Shown: positions 1-9,311, numbered from the stretch's first letter. The stretch: 64,000 bases of DNA from Corynebacterium flavescens (GCF_008693105.1 NZ_VXKK01000018.1:124001-188000); one strand, 5' to 3'. Notes: generated from the sequence alone by a model not told the origin. Program-made: numbers and translations.

Positions 1-107
1 TCAAGGCCATCGAGAACTCCTTTAGCTCCCAGGAGGAGCGTCAAGTGCTCATCGAGGAAGTCATCTTGCCCGCCTATGAGGAGCTTGCCCAGGGCGAGGA
101 GGAGTGA
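1..107 (+). CDS. C-terminal end of an unidentified protein (partial)
   Basis: Only the last 34 codons are in the window, read in the frame ending at TGA 105-107. The tail is acidic and ends in a run of glutamates; no motif is recognisable, so no function is proposed. Its stop overlaps the ATG of the next gene by one base (TGATG), which suggests both are translated from one mRNA. Confidence 0.6.
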   Translation, partial: KAIENSFSSQEERQVLIEEVILPAYEELAQGEEE

Positions 108-1111
108 TGCGCAGGGGGGTCTTCGCCGCGGCTGGAATAGCTGCAGGTGTCGCAACAGGGTGGTGGGGATATAAACGCCACCGGCTGACGCGCGCCGTCG
201 CACCGGAGTTGCGCTCCCCGTTTCTCTACCTTGACTCCGCGTTCATCCCCGGATGCGTGGTGGCCCCACTAAGCGTGCTCATTCGCTCCGTGAATCTGGC
301 ACGGGCGATGCGGCAGCCAGTCGAAGTAAAGGAGATTGCCGGCGAGTGTGAAGGCCATGACTTCCACGTGCGCATACTTCGCCCGCCTGCAGCTCAAGTA
401 CCGGCCCCGGCGGTGCTGTGGATGCACGGCGGCGGTCACTTGATTGGTAGTCCCGCCTTCTACGATCCCCAGAACTCCGAGCTGGCAGCGACGCTGGGCG
501 CGGTGGTCATCTCCCCGTACTATCCCAAGTCCACGCAAGCGCTCTTTCCCGCAGGCCTTAATGCCTGTTATGCCGCCCTGCGGTGGGCGCAGGAACCTGC
601 GGAGGAAATGGGCTTCTACAAGCAGCGCATCGCCATTGCCGGGGACAGTGCAGGCGGGGGACTCGCCGCCGCCGTGACACAGCGGGCCTTCGACGAGGGG
701 CATCCGGTGTGTTTCCAGGCGCTCATTTACCCCATGCTCGATAATCGCACCCCTGACAAGGAGGGCGCGGTGGGGAAGTTCATGTGGACCGCGCCCTTCA
801 ATCGCGCGGCCTGGTCTTCCTATCTGGGCAAGAACCACCGGAGTGAGGGCCTGAAGCGCTATGCCGCGCCGGGGCGGCGGGAAGACCTTCAGGGACTTCC
901 GCCCACGTGGCTGGTGGTGGGGGAGCTCGACCTCTTCCACGATGAAGTCGTGGACTATGCGCGGCGCCTGCGAGGTGCGGGAGTGGACACCACCGTCGAG
1001 GTTATCCCGGGTGCCTATCACATCTTTGATCAAATACGCCCCGCCGCTGGGGCCTCGCGGAAGATGTTTAGACACTTTGCGGAGGCCCTGCGCACGGGGC
1101 TTGAAGGCTAG
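107..1111 (+). CDS. alpha/beta hydrolase, HSL-type esterase/lipase
   Basis: Likely carboxylesterase or lipase of the hormone-sensitive lipase family (alpha/beta hydrolase fold 3). An oxyanion-hole HGGG sits near residue 108, the nucleophile motif GDSAGG near residue 180, an acidic residue in GELDLFHDE near 275, and the catalytic His in AYHIFDQ near 305. The first 22 residues are hydrophobic and could anchor the protein in the membrane. I chose ATG 107, which overlaps the upstream stop (TGATG) and has a GAGGAGGAG Shine-Dalgarno region; GTG 104 is possible. The substrate is unknown. The family assignment is firm, the substrate is not. Confidence 0.85.
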   Translation: MRRGVFAAAGIAAGVATGWWGYKRHRLTRAVAPELRSPFLYLDSAFIPGCVVAPLSVLIRSVNLARAMRQPVEVKEIAGECEGHDFHVRILRPPAAQVPAPAVLWMHGGGHLIGSPAFYDPQNSELAATLGAVVISPYYPKSTQALFPAGLNACYAALRWAQEPAEEMGFYKQRIAIAGDSAGGGLAAAVTQRAFDEGHPVCFQALIYPMLDNRTPDKEGAVGKFMWTAPFNRAAWSSYLGKNHRSEGLKRYAAPGRREDLQGLPPTWLVVGELDLFHDEVVDYARRLRGAGVDTTVEVIPGAYHIFDQIRPAAGASRKMFRHFAEALRTGLEG

Positions 1112-1115
1112 CGCC

Positions 1116-2354
1116 TTAGAACTTGGAGAAACGCTTGACCAGCATCTCCTCGAGGCCCTTCCACGCCTCGGCGTGTTGCGTATAGGGCTTGGAGGGCACG
1201 TAGCCTGCGTGTTCGGTGGAACCGAGCATATAACCCAGGTAATCCTGGAAGCGCGGGTTGGCCAGCATGTAGGAGTTGATCGAGTCATCCCCGGCCCAGT
1301 CCGCGGCGTCCGCGCAGACCTCGTAGCAGCGGCCCATCTGTGTGGCATCGACGGACTCTGGGCCCTTGTCAATGTCACGCACGATTCCGGTGAAGGTGTA
1401 TTGGTTCTCCGGGTGCACGCTGACCTCAAGTTCCCCGGCGTTGGCTGCGGCGACGATGTCCTCCCAGGTGGAGACGCGGGCCAGACCGTGATCGTCATTC
1501 TCCATGATCCAGCGCACGAGAGTCTTGGGCGTATCGAAGGTGTAGATCTCGCCCCACTTGCCTAGGAAGATGGGCTTGCCATCGAGGTAGGTGCGCAGAG
1601 TGTAGACCGACTTCAGATCGACCGTGACCTTGATCGGGTCAATACCGGCGGCAGCCCAGACGGTCTTGTCATAAGGATCGGTGGCCTTGTCCTTTTCTTC
1701 CTTCTCCTGTGCGCGTTTGTCACGGCGCTCCTGGGCTGCGGCAGCTGCAGCGGTGATTCGCTCCTGAGCATCCTCGAGTTCAGCGGCGGAGAAATCCGTG
1801 GACTCAACAGCCTTGACCTGGGCGTCAAGGTCCTCCATGACCTGCTTCCAGTTGCTCAATACCACGCGGCCCAGCCCGGTCCACTCGCTCATACCTTGGT
1901 CTCCGGAATAGTGATCCGCGCCGCGGGAGGCGTTGCGCAGGATGGAGTGCGAGGCAAAGAAAATGACAGCGTGCTCGGCCGCAGTGACGGTAGCCAGCGC
2001 CTCTACGATTTCCAAGCCGCGCCCGACGGCGGCGACATTGTCATAGCTGGGCCGTCCCGCCAGGTAGTCCGGCAGGCCAATCAGATCATAGAGGTGCTGC
2101 GCCGTGGGAGTGACGCGGTTGGCGCCGGAAGCCGCAAAGGTGTCCCAATCGGGGTGATCGAGCAAGTCATGGCGTTGGCCCGACTCCAGGAAACACAGCA
2201 GTGCGGCCTCCGACTCGAAGCCCAAGACTGCATCTTCATCTCCCAAAAAGGCCTGCCACTCGGAGCCGTTTTGGCGCCACTTGGGCGCCCAGAGGGTATA
2301 GAAGTCCCCCTCGCTCATAGATAGCCGGACCGGAACAATTGTGCGCTCGCTCAT
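1116..2354 (-). CDS. conserved hypothetical protein with Ala/Glu-rich coiled-coil segment
   Basis: A 412-residue protein if started at ATG 2354; the frame is open further upstream, but that extension is Ala-rich, unlike the protein body and overlaps the next gene. Residues about 180-225 are a charged Ala/Glu/Lys/Arg stretch that looks like a coiled coil, separating an N-terminal from a C-terminal globular part. No signal peptide, membrane segment or catalytic motif is visible. I recall similar actinobacterial proteins carried as hypothetical or loosely as primosomal protein, but nothing here supports a replication role. It is convergent with the hydrolase gene, with only 4 bp between stops. 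Confidence 0.7.
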   Translation of the reverse strand: MSERTIVPVRLSMSEGDFYTLWAPKWRQNGSEWQAFLGDEDAVLGFESEAALLCFLESGQRHDLLDHPDWDTFAASGANRVTPTAQHLYDLIGLPDYLAGRPSYDNVAAVGRGLEIVEALATVTAAEHAVIFFASHSILRNASRGADHYSGDQGMSEWTGLGRVVLSNWKQVMEDLDAQVKAVESTDFSAAELEDAQERITAAAAAAQERRDKRAQEKEEKDKATDPYDKTVWAAAGIDPIKVTVDLKSVYTLRTYLDGKPIFLGKWGEIYTFDTPKTLVRWIMENDDHGLARVSTWEDIVAAANAGELEVSVHPENQYTFTGIVRDIDKGPESVDATQMGRCYEVCADAADWAGDDSINSYMLANPRFQDYLGYMLGSTEHAGYVPSKPYTQHAEAWKGLEEMLVKRFSKF

Positions 2355-2389
2355 GAAGAGCCAGTTTACCCAACCCGCGGCGGCTGCGC

Positions 2390-3304
2390 TTAACCGGTAG
2401 GGCGCCAAAAGCCCTTGAAACCCATGCCCATATTCGTGGTGCGCAAAGGACTAGTCTGCACTGGGCTGCCGGCCTCTACCATTTCGCCGTTGCCTGCATA
2501 CATGGCCACGTGCCCGTCCCAGACCACGAGGTCGCCCGCCTGCAGCTCCTCGGCGCTGATCTGGCGGCCCACCGCCTGTGCGTCCGCGGTGCGCGGCAGC
2601 TCTACGCCCGCCTGCCGCCAGGCCCATTGGGTCAGCCCGGAGCAATCGAAGCCGCCATTGCCCGTTCCTCCCCAGACATAGGGGGTGCCGATCTGGCTCT
2701 TGGCAGCTGCGACTGCTGCGGCACCTTGGCCAGAGGACTCTTGCGCTCCCTGAGCTGCTGGAGGATCGGGTGTTGGAACTAGGCCAAGCGGCGTGGGCTC
2801 TTTGACCGCATGTGCGGGGGCATGAGAAGCCTCCGGGGAGTCGGGCTCAGAGACGGTGGAATAGATCTCGCGGCTGGCAATGCTAAGCAAAGGTCTAGCC
2901 ACGCTCACGAGTTCCTGCATGAGCTGCTGGATTCGCGCCAAGGCTAAAGCCACGTGCTGGGCCATGAGCGCCTCGATGCCCGCCCGCGCGACGAGGTTGA
3001 GAGCCGGGTTAGGCGCGAGAAGACCGAAACTCAAGGGGAGCGCCTTGGCGATGAGGCCGCCTGCGATGGCCAGCAGATCCGCGCCGGCGCGCGAGCACAG
3101 GGCAGCGGCCTCGTTCACGGCTTTATCTATGGCTTCTTCATCGCTGGCGATAAGGCGGGCGACCTCGAGAATCCGCGAGGGATCCCCGTGAGCGATGTCT
3201 GCCAGGGGCTCAACGGCAGCCATATCTGGCAACGCGGGAAGCTCGACGCGTGGCAGAGGGGCTGGAATGAGTCCTTGGATGCGCTTGAGTGCTACATCAA
3301 TCAT
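2390..3304 (-). CDS. NlpC/P60 (C40) family peptidase
   Basis: The C-terminal about 110 residues are an NlpC/P60 domain: GTPYVWGG, the catalytic Cys in DCSG, and the catalytic His in GHVAMY. The family cleaves D-gamma-glutamyl-diaminopimelate or related peptide bonds in peptidoglycan. The N-terminal about 190 residues are helical and Ala-rich, followed by a Pro/Ala linker. There is no signal peptide, so export would need a non-Sec route, and the small upstream gene looks like a type VII-type partner. Its ATG overlaps the upstream stop (TGATG), so the pair is co-translated. Domain call is strong; the secretion idea is inference. Confidence 0.85.
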   Translation of the reverse strand: MIDVALKRIQGLIPAPLPRVELPALPDMAAVEPLADIAHGDPSRILEVARLIASDEEAIDKAVNEAAALCSRAGADLLAIAGGLIAKALPLSFGLLAPNPALNLVARAGIEALMAQHVALALARIQQLMQELVSVARPLLSIASREIYSTVSEPDSPEASHAPAHAVKEPTPLGLVPTPDPPAAQGAQESSGQGAAAVAAAKSQIGTPYVWGGTGNGGFDCSGLTQWAWRQAGVELPRTADAQAVGRQISAEELQAGDLVVWDGHVAMYAGNGEMVEAGSPVQTSPLRTTNMGMGFKGFWRPTG

Positions 3305-3582
3305 CAGCCCCTGCCTCCCAGCGCGGCAGAGTGAGCACTCTCTGTGGTCTCTGCCTCGTGGGCCATGCGCAGGCCAAAGCGTGCGAGATGGTCGAGGTCG
3401 CCGCGCAGCCTGTCGGTGCGCGTGCCCACGTTAAGCAGCGCCGCGTGGAGGCACTGAGAAAAGTGTGCCAGAGAAGAATCACCCGGCAAGGGCGGAGGAG
3501 GAGGATTCGATCCCTGGGAGGCCTGGAACAGTTCATGGGAGAGGCGGCGAGCGTATTCCGTGTCTATCGCAAAGGTTGTCAT
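3304..3582 (-). CDS. small helical protein, WXG100/EspC-like, partner of the NlpC/P60 protein
   Basis: A 92-residue protein beginning [13 protein letters not shown], with two predicted helical segments around a Pro-rich break (residues about 26-34) and no signal peptide. The layout resembles small WXG100/EspC-type proteins of actinobacterial type VII systems, though a clear WXG is absent (SQG occupies the turn region). It ends by overlapping the NlpC/P60 start (TGATG). It is divergent from upp across 56 bp. The family call is a guess from layout; existence as a gene is supported by the coupled overlap. Confidence 0.6.
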   Translation of the reverse strand: MTTFAIDTEYARRLSHELFQASQGSNPPPPPLPGDSSLAHFSQCLHAALLNVGTRTDRLRGDLDHLARFGLRMAHEAETTESAHSAALGGRG

Positions 3583-3638
3583 GGGCTATTGGACTTCCCG
3601 CTACCCGTGAAGGTTCCCAAAAGTTTAGAGTGGTGTTT

Positions 3639-4274
3639 ATGGAAATCCACGTAGTAGATCACCCCCTTGCCGCTTCCCGCCTGACGCTGATGAGAGATGC
3701 CCGCAGTGATAACGCCGCCTTCCGCGAGGCCCTCCGCGATCTTGGAGCGATGCTCGTTTATGAGGCCTCGCGCGACTTGGCGGTTGAGAACTTCGACTGC
3801 CAGACCCCCGTGGCGGTGGCCAAGGGAACGCGCCTGCAGGATCCACCGATCGTGGTCCCGATCATTCGCGCAGGACTGGGAATGATTGATCCGGCTTTGT
3901 CGATGATTCCGGACGCACAGGTTGGCTTCATCGGTATGGCGCGCGACGAGAAGACGCACCAGCCGGTGCCCTACCTCGAGGCGCTGCCGCACGATCTCAG
4001 CGGGCGCACCGTATTTGTCGTTGACCCCATGCTGGCCACGGGCGGCTCTCTGCTGCATTCGTTGCGCCTGCTCGCGGATCGTGGCGCCACAGACATCACG
4101 GCTATCTGCATGGTCTCGGCCAAGCCCGGCGTCGATGCTCTGGCTAATTCCGGCCTGCCCGTACGCTTGGTTACCGCTGTCATCGACCCAGCTCTCAATG
4201 AGGATGCCTACATCGTGCCCGGCTTGGGGGACGCGGGAGATCGCCTCTACGGCCCGCGCAATATCGACCTTTAG
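3639..4274 (+). CDS. upp: uracil phosphoribosyltransferase
   Basis: Converts uracil and PRPP to UMP and diphosphate in pyrimidine salvage. The 211-residue length is normal. The PRPP-binding motif [13 protein letters not shown] lies near residue 130, and the uracil-binding C-terminal segment [15 protein letters not shown] is intact. The frame is open upstream to 3465, but ATG 3639 ([11 protein letters not shown]) matches the family start. It is followed 38 bp downstream by an XRE regulator on the same strand. Confidence 0.95.
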   Translation: MEIHVVDHPLAASRLTLMRDARSDNAAFREALRDLGAMLVYEASRDLAVENFDCQTPVAVAKGTRLQDPPIVVPIIRAGLGMIDPALSMIPDAQVGFIGMARDEKTHQPVPYLEALPHDLSGRTVFVVDPMLATGGSLLHSLRLLADRGATDITAICMVSAKPGVDALANSGLPVRLVTAVIDPALNEDAYIVPGLGDAGDRLYGPRNIDL

Positions 4275-4312
4275 GCTAAGCTGTCTTCCCAAGTACTCGG
4301 GGGAGGCAAAAA

Positions 4313-4690
4313 GTGTCTATTCATAGGCTCATGTGGTCGAGCTACGGCCACGGTTTTTCACAGCTGCTGCGCAGTGCACGTCACGCGCGGCGGCTGTCTC
4401 AGCAGGCGTTGGCGGAGATTTCAGGGGTCTCGCGCTCGCAAATCTGCAACCTGGAAAGAAATGAGAACGGGCCGCATTCCATGGCGGATCCGCAGCTGTC
4501 TACCATTTACAAGTTGGCGCTAGCCCTGGAAGTCCCGCCTGGCTTGTTGTTGCCCGGCGCTGATGCGCTCGTGGAACGTCATCATTGCAGCCGTTCGTCT
4601 GGGCAATTGGAGGACAAAATAGCGGACTTGGCGCCTTTTCCGCGGGACTATATCGAGCGGCGTCGCCTAGCGCGGCTGGGCATAGCTTAG
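4313..4690 (+). CDS. XRE-family helix-turn-helix regulator
   Basis: A 125-residue protein with one Cro/C1-type HTH at residues about 15-75 (LLRSARHARRLSQQALAEIS, then SRSQICNLERNENGP). The remainder is short with no ligand-binding domain. Start is GTG 4313 with GGGAGG 8-12 bp upstream. The target is unknown; the gene lies between upp and an amidohydrolase, all on the plus strand. Confidence 0.85.
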   Translation: MSIHRLMWSSYGHGFSQLLRSARHARRLSQQALAEISGVSRSQICNLERNENGPHSMADPQLSTIYKLALALEVPPGLLLPGADALVERHHCSRSSGQLEDKIADLAPFPRDYIERRRLARLGIA

Positions 4691-4821
4691 GGTGTACATC
4701 TTTGTATATTCCTCCGGTGAACTGGGGCGCTAACTGAACCGCATAGTCTAGTTGTAGAATCTTGGAGGGTAAGTGGGTTCGACGCTCAGTTGCTAGCGCT
4801 AGGTTTTAAGAAGAGGTAGGC

Positions 4822-6009
4822 ATGGTCTCGGCATTCATCGACGAATGGTTCACGGCTCATCGCGCCGAGGTCATCGCATGGCGTCGGCATATCCACCGCC
4901 ATCCGGAGGTATCGAACCACGAGGTCGCCACCACCGCATACATTGAGGCGCGGCTGCGTGAGCGCGGACTCGAGCCGCAACGTTTCCCAGAGACGGGACT
5001 GATGGTGGACATTGGCCCCGAGATCGAGCTGGGGCGTCTGGCCTTCCGCGCGGATATCGATGCGCTGCCCGTCACGGAGGTTACTGGGCTGGAGTTTAGC
5101 TCGGAGAACCCCGGCGTGATGCACGCCTGTGGGCACGATGTCCACACCACCATTGCCCTCGGCCTAGCTTGCGCGCTGGGGGATTATGAGCGCGAGCACG
5201 GCCTGCCCATCGGCATCCGTATCATCTTCCAGCCTGCCGAGGAGCTGTGGGTTGGCGGCGCCACGGACGTTATTGAGTGGGGTGCGCTCGAGGGGGTTAA
5301 CTCCATCTTCGCCATTCACGCGGAGCCGAAGTTGCGGGTGGGCCGCATCGGCGTGCGCGCCGGCGCCATCACCTCGGCCACGGACGTCGTGGAGATTAAG
5401 GTCAAGGGCCCGGGAGGGCATACGTCGCGCCCGCACCTCACGGGTGACGTGGTCTATGCCCTGGGCAAACTCATCACGGAGCTGCCGGTTCTGCTCTCTC
5501 GCCGGGTGGATCCGCGCACCGGAACGGTGCTGGTCTTTGGACAAGTTGATTCCGGATACGCGCCGAATGCTATCCCCAAGCTTGGCTCGCTCAGCGGCAC
5601 CCTACGCACCGCGGACATCGCGGTGTGGCGCCAGATTCAGGGTCTATTTAGCGAGTTGGTGGGGCAGGTGCTGGCTCCCGTCGGCGTGGACTACGAGCTT
5701 GATTATCACCGCGGGGTTCCCCCCGTGCTGAATGACGACGTTGCTACCGCCATGCTTGCCTCCGCCGCTCAGGCGATCGACCCACAGGCAGTGGTGCAGG
5801 CGCCGCAGTCCTCGGGAGGCGAGGATTTCTCCTGGTATCTCGAGCATGTGCCCGGTTCCATGGCGCGGCTGGGCTGCTGGTCGGGGGAGGGCGAGCAGCA
5901 CGATCTACACATGGGGGACCTCATCGTGGATGAGCGCGCTATTGGGGTGGGAATCAAACTCTTTGGTGCGGTTGTTGACCAGTTTCTGGGAAAGAACACC
6001 CTTGGCTAG
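4822..6009 (+). CDS. M20D-family amidohydrolase (N-acyl amino acid hydrolase type)
   Basis: A metal-dependent amidohydrolase of peptidase family M20D, whose members deacylate N-acyl amino acids or related amides. Visible motifs: HRHPE near residue 27, FRADIDALPV near 75, HACGHDVHT (metal Cys and His) near 100, FQPAEE near 137 and SGGEDFSWY near 335. The 395-residue length is typical. Start ATG 4822 follows AAGAGGTAG. I recall the C. glutamicum gene at this position, just before the lpdA-like gene and pyc, being an amidohydrolase. Substrate unproven. Confidence 0.9.
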   Translation: MVSAFIDEWFTAHRAEVIAWRRHIHRHPEVSNHEVATTAYIEARLRERGLEPQRFPETGLMVDIGPEIELGRLAFRADIDALPVTEVTGLEFSSENPGVMHACGHDVHTTIALGLACALGDYEREHGLPIGIRIIFQPAEELWVGGATDVIEWGALEGVNSIFAIHAEPKLRVGRIGVRAGAITSATDVVEIKVKGPGGHTSRPHLTGDVVYALGKLITELPVLLSRRVDPRTGTVLVFGQVDSGYAPNAIPKLGSLSGTLRTADIAVWRQIQGLFSELVGQVLAPVGVDYELDYHRGVPPVLNDDVATAMLASAAQAIDPQAVVQAPQSSGGEDFSWYLEHVPGSMARLGCWSGEGEQHDLHMGDLIVDERAIGVGIKLFGAVVDQFLGKNTLG

Positions 6010-6110
6010 GGACTTAGGTAAGGCGGCGCAATCCTCGATAGGTGGTTTTGCGTCCTAAGCGTTAAACTCTGTTAGGACTTTTAATGTGGTACATAAAAAG
6101 GAGCTACTCC

Positions 6111-7538
6111 GTGTCTAACCAGACCAAACGCATCGTCATCATCGGCGGCGGCCCCGCGGGCTATGAGGCGGCCCATGCGGGCGCAAAATACGGCGCTGAT
6201 ATAACGATCATTGAGGATCAAGACATGGGAGGCTCCGGGGTCATCCTCGATTGTGTTCCTTCGAAGTCATTCATCGCCGGCGCGAATATCAAGACAGACC
6301 TTCGCCGTGCGGAGGCCATGGGCCTCAACGAGCACATTGGTAAAGCCGAGCTCTCCTTCACAGCCCTTAATGAGCGCGTGCAAGCTCTGGCGCAGCGGCA
6401 GTCCTCCGACATCCGTGATCGCATGGGCGAGCTGGGCGCTCGCGTCATCGACGGCCGCGGCTATTTCCCGCAGGACCAGCAATCCCAGCACTTTGGTGGG
6501 CACAAGGTCGTCGCAGTTCACAACTCGGACGGGCACGAGGAGGTCCTCGATGCTGACCTAGTCCTCATCGCCACTGGCGCCACCCCGCGCATCTTGCCCG
6601 GTGCGCAGCCGGATGGTGAGCGCATTCTGACCTGGCAGCAGGTTTATGCCTTGCCGGAGATTCCCGAGCACCTCATCGTGGTCGGTTCCGGCGTGACCGG
6701 CGCGGAGTTCGTCTCCGCCTTTGCTGAGATGGGCGTGAAGGTCACCATGGTTGCTTCTCGGGACCGTATTCTTCCCCACGACGATGCTGATGCCGCAGAT
6801 GTGCTCGAGACCGTCCTCGCCGAGCGCGGCGTGGAGCTAGAGAAGAATTGCCGCGTCGAGTCAGTCACTCGAACCGCAGACGGCGGAGTGCTGGTCAAGA
6901 CTCAGGATGGGCGTGAAATTACCGGCTCCCACGCGATTATGTCCATCGGCTCTGTGCCCAATACCAAGAACCTTGGCTTGGACAACGTCGGGGTAGAGAC
7001 GGTGAAGTCCGGCCATATTCACGTCGACCGCGTATCACGCACCAACATCGCCGGCATTTATGCTGCAGGTGATTGCTCCGATCTCTTCCCGCTGGCTTCT
7101 GTGGCAGCTATGCAGGGGCGCATCGCCATGTACCACTCCTTGGGGGAGGGCGTGTCCCCGCTGCGTCTGAAGACTGTTGCCACCGCTGTGTTTACTCGCC
7201 CCGAGATCGCCGCCGTAGGCTATTCGCAGGCGGAGATCGAAAACGGCGATATTGCAGCTCGGACCATCACCATGCCGCTGGCGACGAACCCGCGCGCCAA
7301 GATGCGCTCGCTGAAGCACGGCTTTGTCAAACTATTTTGCCGTCAGACCTCGGGCCGAATTATCGGCGGAGTTATCGTGGCGCCGACCGCCTCTGAGCTC
7401 ATCTTGCCCATCGCCGTGGCGGTGACCAACCAGCTCACTGTTAATCAGCTGGCGGATTCTTTCGCGGTCTACCCCTCGCTTTCGGGCACGATTACGGAGG
7501 CCGCTCGCCGCCTCGTTGCCCACGATGACCTTGAGTAA
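6111..7538 (+). CDS. LpdA-like NAD(P)H flavoprotein disulfide reductase homologue
   Basis: Two-dinucleotide-binding flavoprotein: FAD-binding IIGGGPAGYEAA at the N-terminus, NAD(P)-binding VVGSGVTGAEF near residue 190, and the second FAD motif GIYAAGDCSD near 315. The usual CxxxxC redox pair is incomplete: the segment reads GGSGVILDCVPSK, with only the second Cys. The C-terminal His-Glu dyad region reads VYPSLSGT instead of HPT. Both losses match mycobacterial LpdA (Rv3303c type), a quinone reductase rather than a lipoamide dehydrogenase. Start GTG 6111 with AAAAAGGAG upstream; an upstream in-frame ATG at 6084 lacks a good site. Confidence 0.88.
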   Translation: MSNQTKRIVIIGGGPAGYEAAHAGAKYGADITIIEDQDMGGSGVILDCVPSKSFIAGANIKTDLRRAEAMGLNEHIGKAELSFTALNERVQALAQRQSSDIRDRMGELGARVIDGRGYFPQDQQSQHFGGHKVVAVHNSDGHEEVLDADLVLIATGATPRILPGAQPDGERILTWQQVYALPEIPEHLIVVGSGVTGAEFVSAFAEMGVKVTMVASRDRILPHDDADAADVLETVLAERGVELEKNCRVESVTRTADGGVLVKTQDGREITGSHAIMSIGSVPNTKNLGLDNVGVETVKSGHIHVDRVSRTNIAGIYAAGDCSDLFPLASVAAMQGRIAMYHSLGEGVSPLRLKTVATAVFTRPEIAAVGYSQAEIENGDIAARTITMPLATNPRAKMRSLKHGFVKLFCRQTSGRIIGGVIVAPTASELILPIAVAVTNQLTVNQLADSFAVYPSLSGTITEAARRLVAHDDLE

Positions 7539-7598
7539 GCAAGAACTATAGGTACGAATAACAAGCGCGAATAGGGGGGGAGGAGTAGACAATTCAGG

Positions 7599-7662
7599 GC
7601 TGCCCTCCCCGTGCCGCCGGCTAGGGGGAGCCGGTGGATAGGGGAAAAGGGGAGGACAGCCG
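7599..7662. terminator. long nested stem-loop between convergent lpdA-like gene and prpR
   Basis: Outer arms 7599-7611 and 7650-7662 pair over 13 positions with one mismatch (GGCTGCCCTCCCC against GGGGAGGACAGCC). Inside them 7615-7623 (CCGCCGGCT) pairs with 7630-7638 (AGCCGGTGG) around a G-rich loop. Convergent placement argues for a bidirectional terminator; there is no clear U-run. Confidence 0.5.
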
Positions 7663-7780
7663 TGAGTGATAGAGAGTGCTCCGCAACATAATCTACGGAG
7701 CCCTTTTAATTAAGCATTGTGCCCAGACATGCGCGGCATAGCTTTAGAACGGTTGTGCGCAGCCCCGGCACGGTAGGTAA

Positions 7781-9091
7781 CTACTGAATGCCGATGCTGA
7801 AGTTAAGATCGGGCGCCTGGTTGCTGCCGGCCTGCGGAAACGCACGCTGTGCGCAGTTTTCCCGCGGGCAGGAAATGCAGCCGGGGCCGATGGGAGTGGC
7901 GGCGGAGGGTGAGAGGTTGAGCGCATCCGAGTAGACCAGCCGGTGTGCCTGGGAAATGTCGCAGCCCAGCCCCACCGCGAATTCCTTGCGGGGGGTGCCA
8001 AAACGCTTGGCCTCGCCCTGTACGTGGCGGGCTATCCACAGGTAGGTGCGCCCATCCGGCATGGTGGCCACCTGCCGGGTGATGCGGTTGGGGGTCTCGA
8101 AAGCGCGGTGAACCACCCAGAGGGGACACGAGCCACCCGAGCGCGAGAAGTGAAAGCCGGTGGCGGATTGGCGCTTGGAGATATTGCCAGCGCGGTCGGT
8201 GCGGATGAAGAAGAAAGGCACCCCGCGCGTGCCGGGGCGCTGCAGGGTGGTCAGGCGCTGGGCGGTGGTTTCAAAGCCTGTTCCAAAGATGCTGGCGACG
8301 CGGTCGATGTCGTAACGCGTGTCTTCCGCGGCGGCGAGAAACTGGCGGTAGGGCATGGTCACAGCGGCAGCGAAGTACTGGGCTAGCCCATAGGTGGCCA
8401 GCTTCTTGGCGGCATCCGTGGGCAGCTCCGAGACAAGGTTCTCTAGGACGTGCGGATAGGCCAGCAGGCAGTATTGGAGGGCCATTTCGAAGCAGAGCTG
8501 AGCGTCACTGAGCCCAGCGCGCAGGCTCAGCTCGCGTCTATCGGGGTGGAACTCGCGCCGCGCTCCAGAGGTGCGGTGACCAAAGCGCACGCGCACCCCG
8601 AATTGCTGGTCGAGCTCGTTGGATAGCCGGGTCAGGCGCAGGATCTTATCGCCGGTGTGCTGGGCCAGATCCTCGCCGAGGACGTCCAAGTCGTGGATGT
8701 AGTTGCCAGCCTCGTAGAAGAAGTCACGGACCAGCTCTGAGGGGCTGACCGCCGGCGTGGCAGGGGCGTGTCCTGCCACCTCGACGAGCCGGGGGATGAG
8801 CTCGGGGAACCGCGATGCCAGGTCGGAGAGGGTGTCCTCGGCAGCCGCGGGGAAGAGAGTGCGCAGTTCTGCTATGGCGTGGAGATCGCGGTCGGGGGAG
8901 AAGTAGGCGGGGTCGAGGTCGAAGCGCCGCGAGAGTTGCATGAGCACCGTCGCGGTAAGGGGGCGTTGATCATTTTCTAGCTGATTGAGGTAACTCGTGG
9001 ACAGATCAAGTTGCTTGGCCATGGCGACTTGGGTGAGATTCCGGGCTTTGCGCAGCGCGTGGATTCTTGCCCCCGCATAGAGTTTGCTCAC
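7781..9091 (-). CDS. prpR: PrpR/RamB-type transcriptional regulator of the methylcitrate cycle
   Basis: Short-chain-fatty-acid regulator with an N-terminal XRE HTH (residues about 8-62: [14 protein letters not shown] ... [11 protein letters not shown]), a central IrrE-like region and a C-terminal DUF2083 domain. A C-x2-C-x4-C cluster (CISCPRENC) near the end matches the iron-sulfur site described for mycobacterial PrpR. In corynebacteria PrpR activates prpDBC, and it is divergent from that operon here. Start is GTG 9091 with AGGAG 6 bp upstream; the frame is open to 9118 but that extension lacks a better site. Confidence 0.92.
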   Translation of the reverse strand: MSKLYAGARIHALRKARNLTQVAMAKQLDLSTSYLNQLENDQRPLTATVLMQLSRRFDLDPAYFSPDRDLHAIAELRTLFPAAAEDTLSDLASRFPELIPRLVEVAGHAPATPAVSPSELVRDFFYEAGNYIHDLDVLGEDLAQHTGDKILRLTRLSNELDQQFGVRVRFGHRTSGARREFHPDRRELSLRAGLSDAQLCFEMALQYCLLAYPHVLENLVSELPTDAAKKLATYGLAQYFAAAVTMPYRQFLAAAEDTRYDIDRVASIFGTGFETTAQRLTTLQRPGTRGVPFFFIRTDRAGNISKRQSATGFHFSRSGGSCPLWVVHRAFETPNRITRQVATMPDGRTYLWIARHVQGEAKRFGTPRKEFAVGLGCDISQAHRLVYSDALNLSPSAATPIGPGCISCPRENCAQRAFPQAGSNQAPDLNFSIGIQ

Positions 9092-9311
9092 GTTTGTCTC
9101 CTTTGAAAAACCGGCCATTAGCAGCCATTTTTACAGATTACGCAAGATCCGCGTTTTCATGCCGCTAGTTTACGCAAACCTTACCTATGGTTCCCAGCAC
9201 ACGCAACTGACTAATGTGACCGACAACGCATTAGCGCTTAGCAATGCTGAATATTCGTTTCATACCGGGCCCCGCACGACGAGGCATCAAGATGAAGGAG
9301 CACCACCGGCC
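9092..9311. promoter_or_regulatory. prpR-prpD divergent control region with repeated TTACGCAA
   Basis: The 220-bp region between prpR and prpD holds TTACGCAA at 9138-9145 and again at 9170-9177, exactly 32 bp apart (about three helical turns). A weaker copy (ACACGCAA) lies at 9199-9206. Same-face direct repeats in the region where PrpR should act make these candidate operators. AAGGAG at 9295-9300 serves prpD. No clean -10/-35 pair was found. Confidence 0.45.

Noticed and set aside
269..1498. 409-codon minus-strand frame opposite the hydrolase and hypothetical genes
   Set aside because: It spans two supported genes on both strands, is rich in Arg/Pro/Thr as high-GC shadow frames are, and has no motif.
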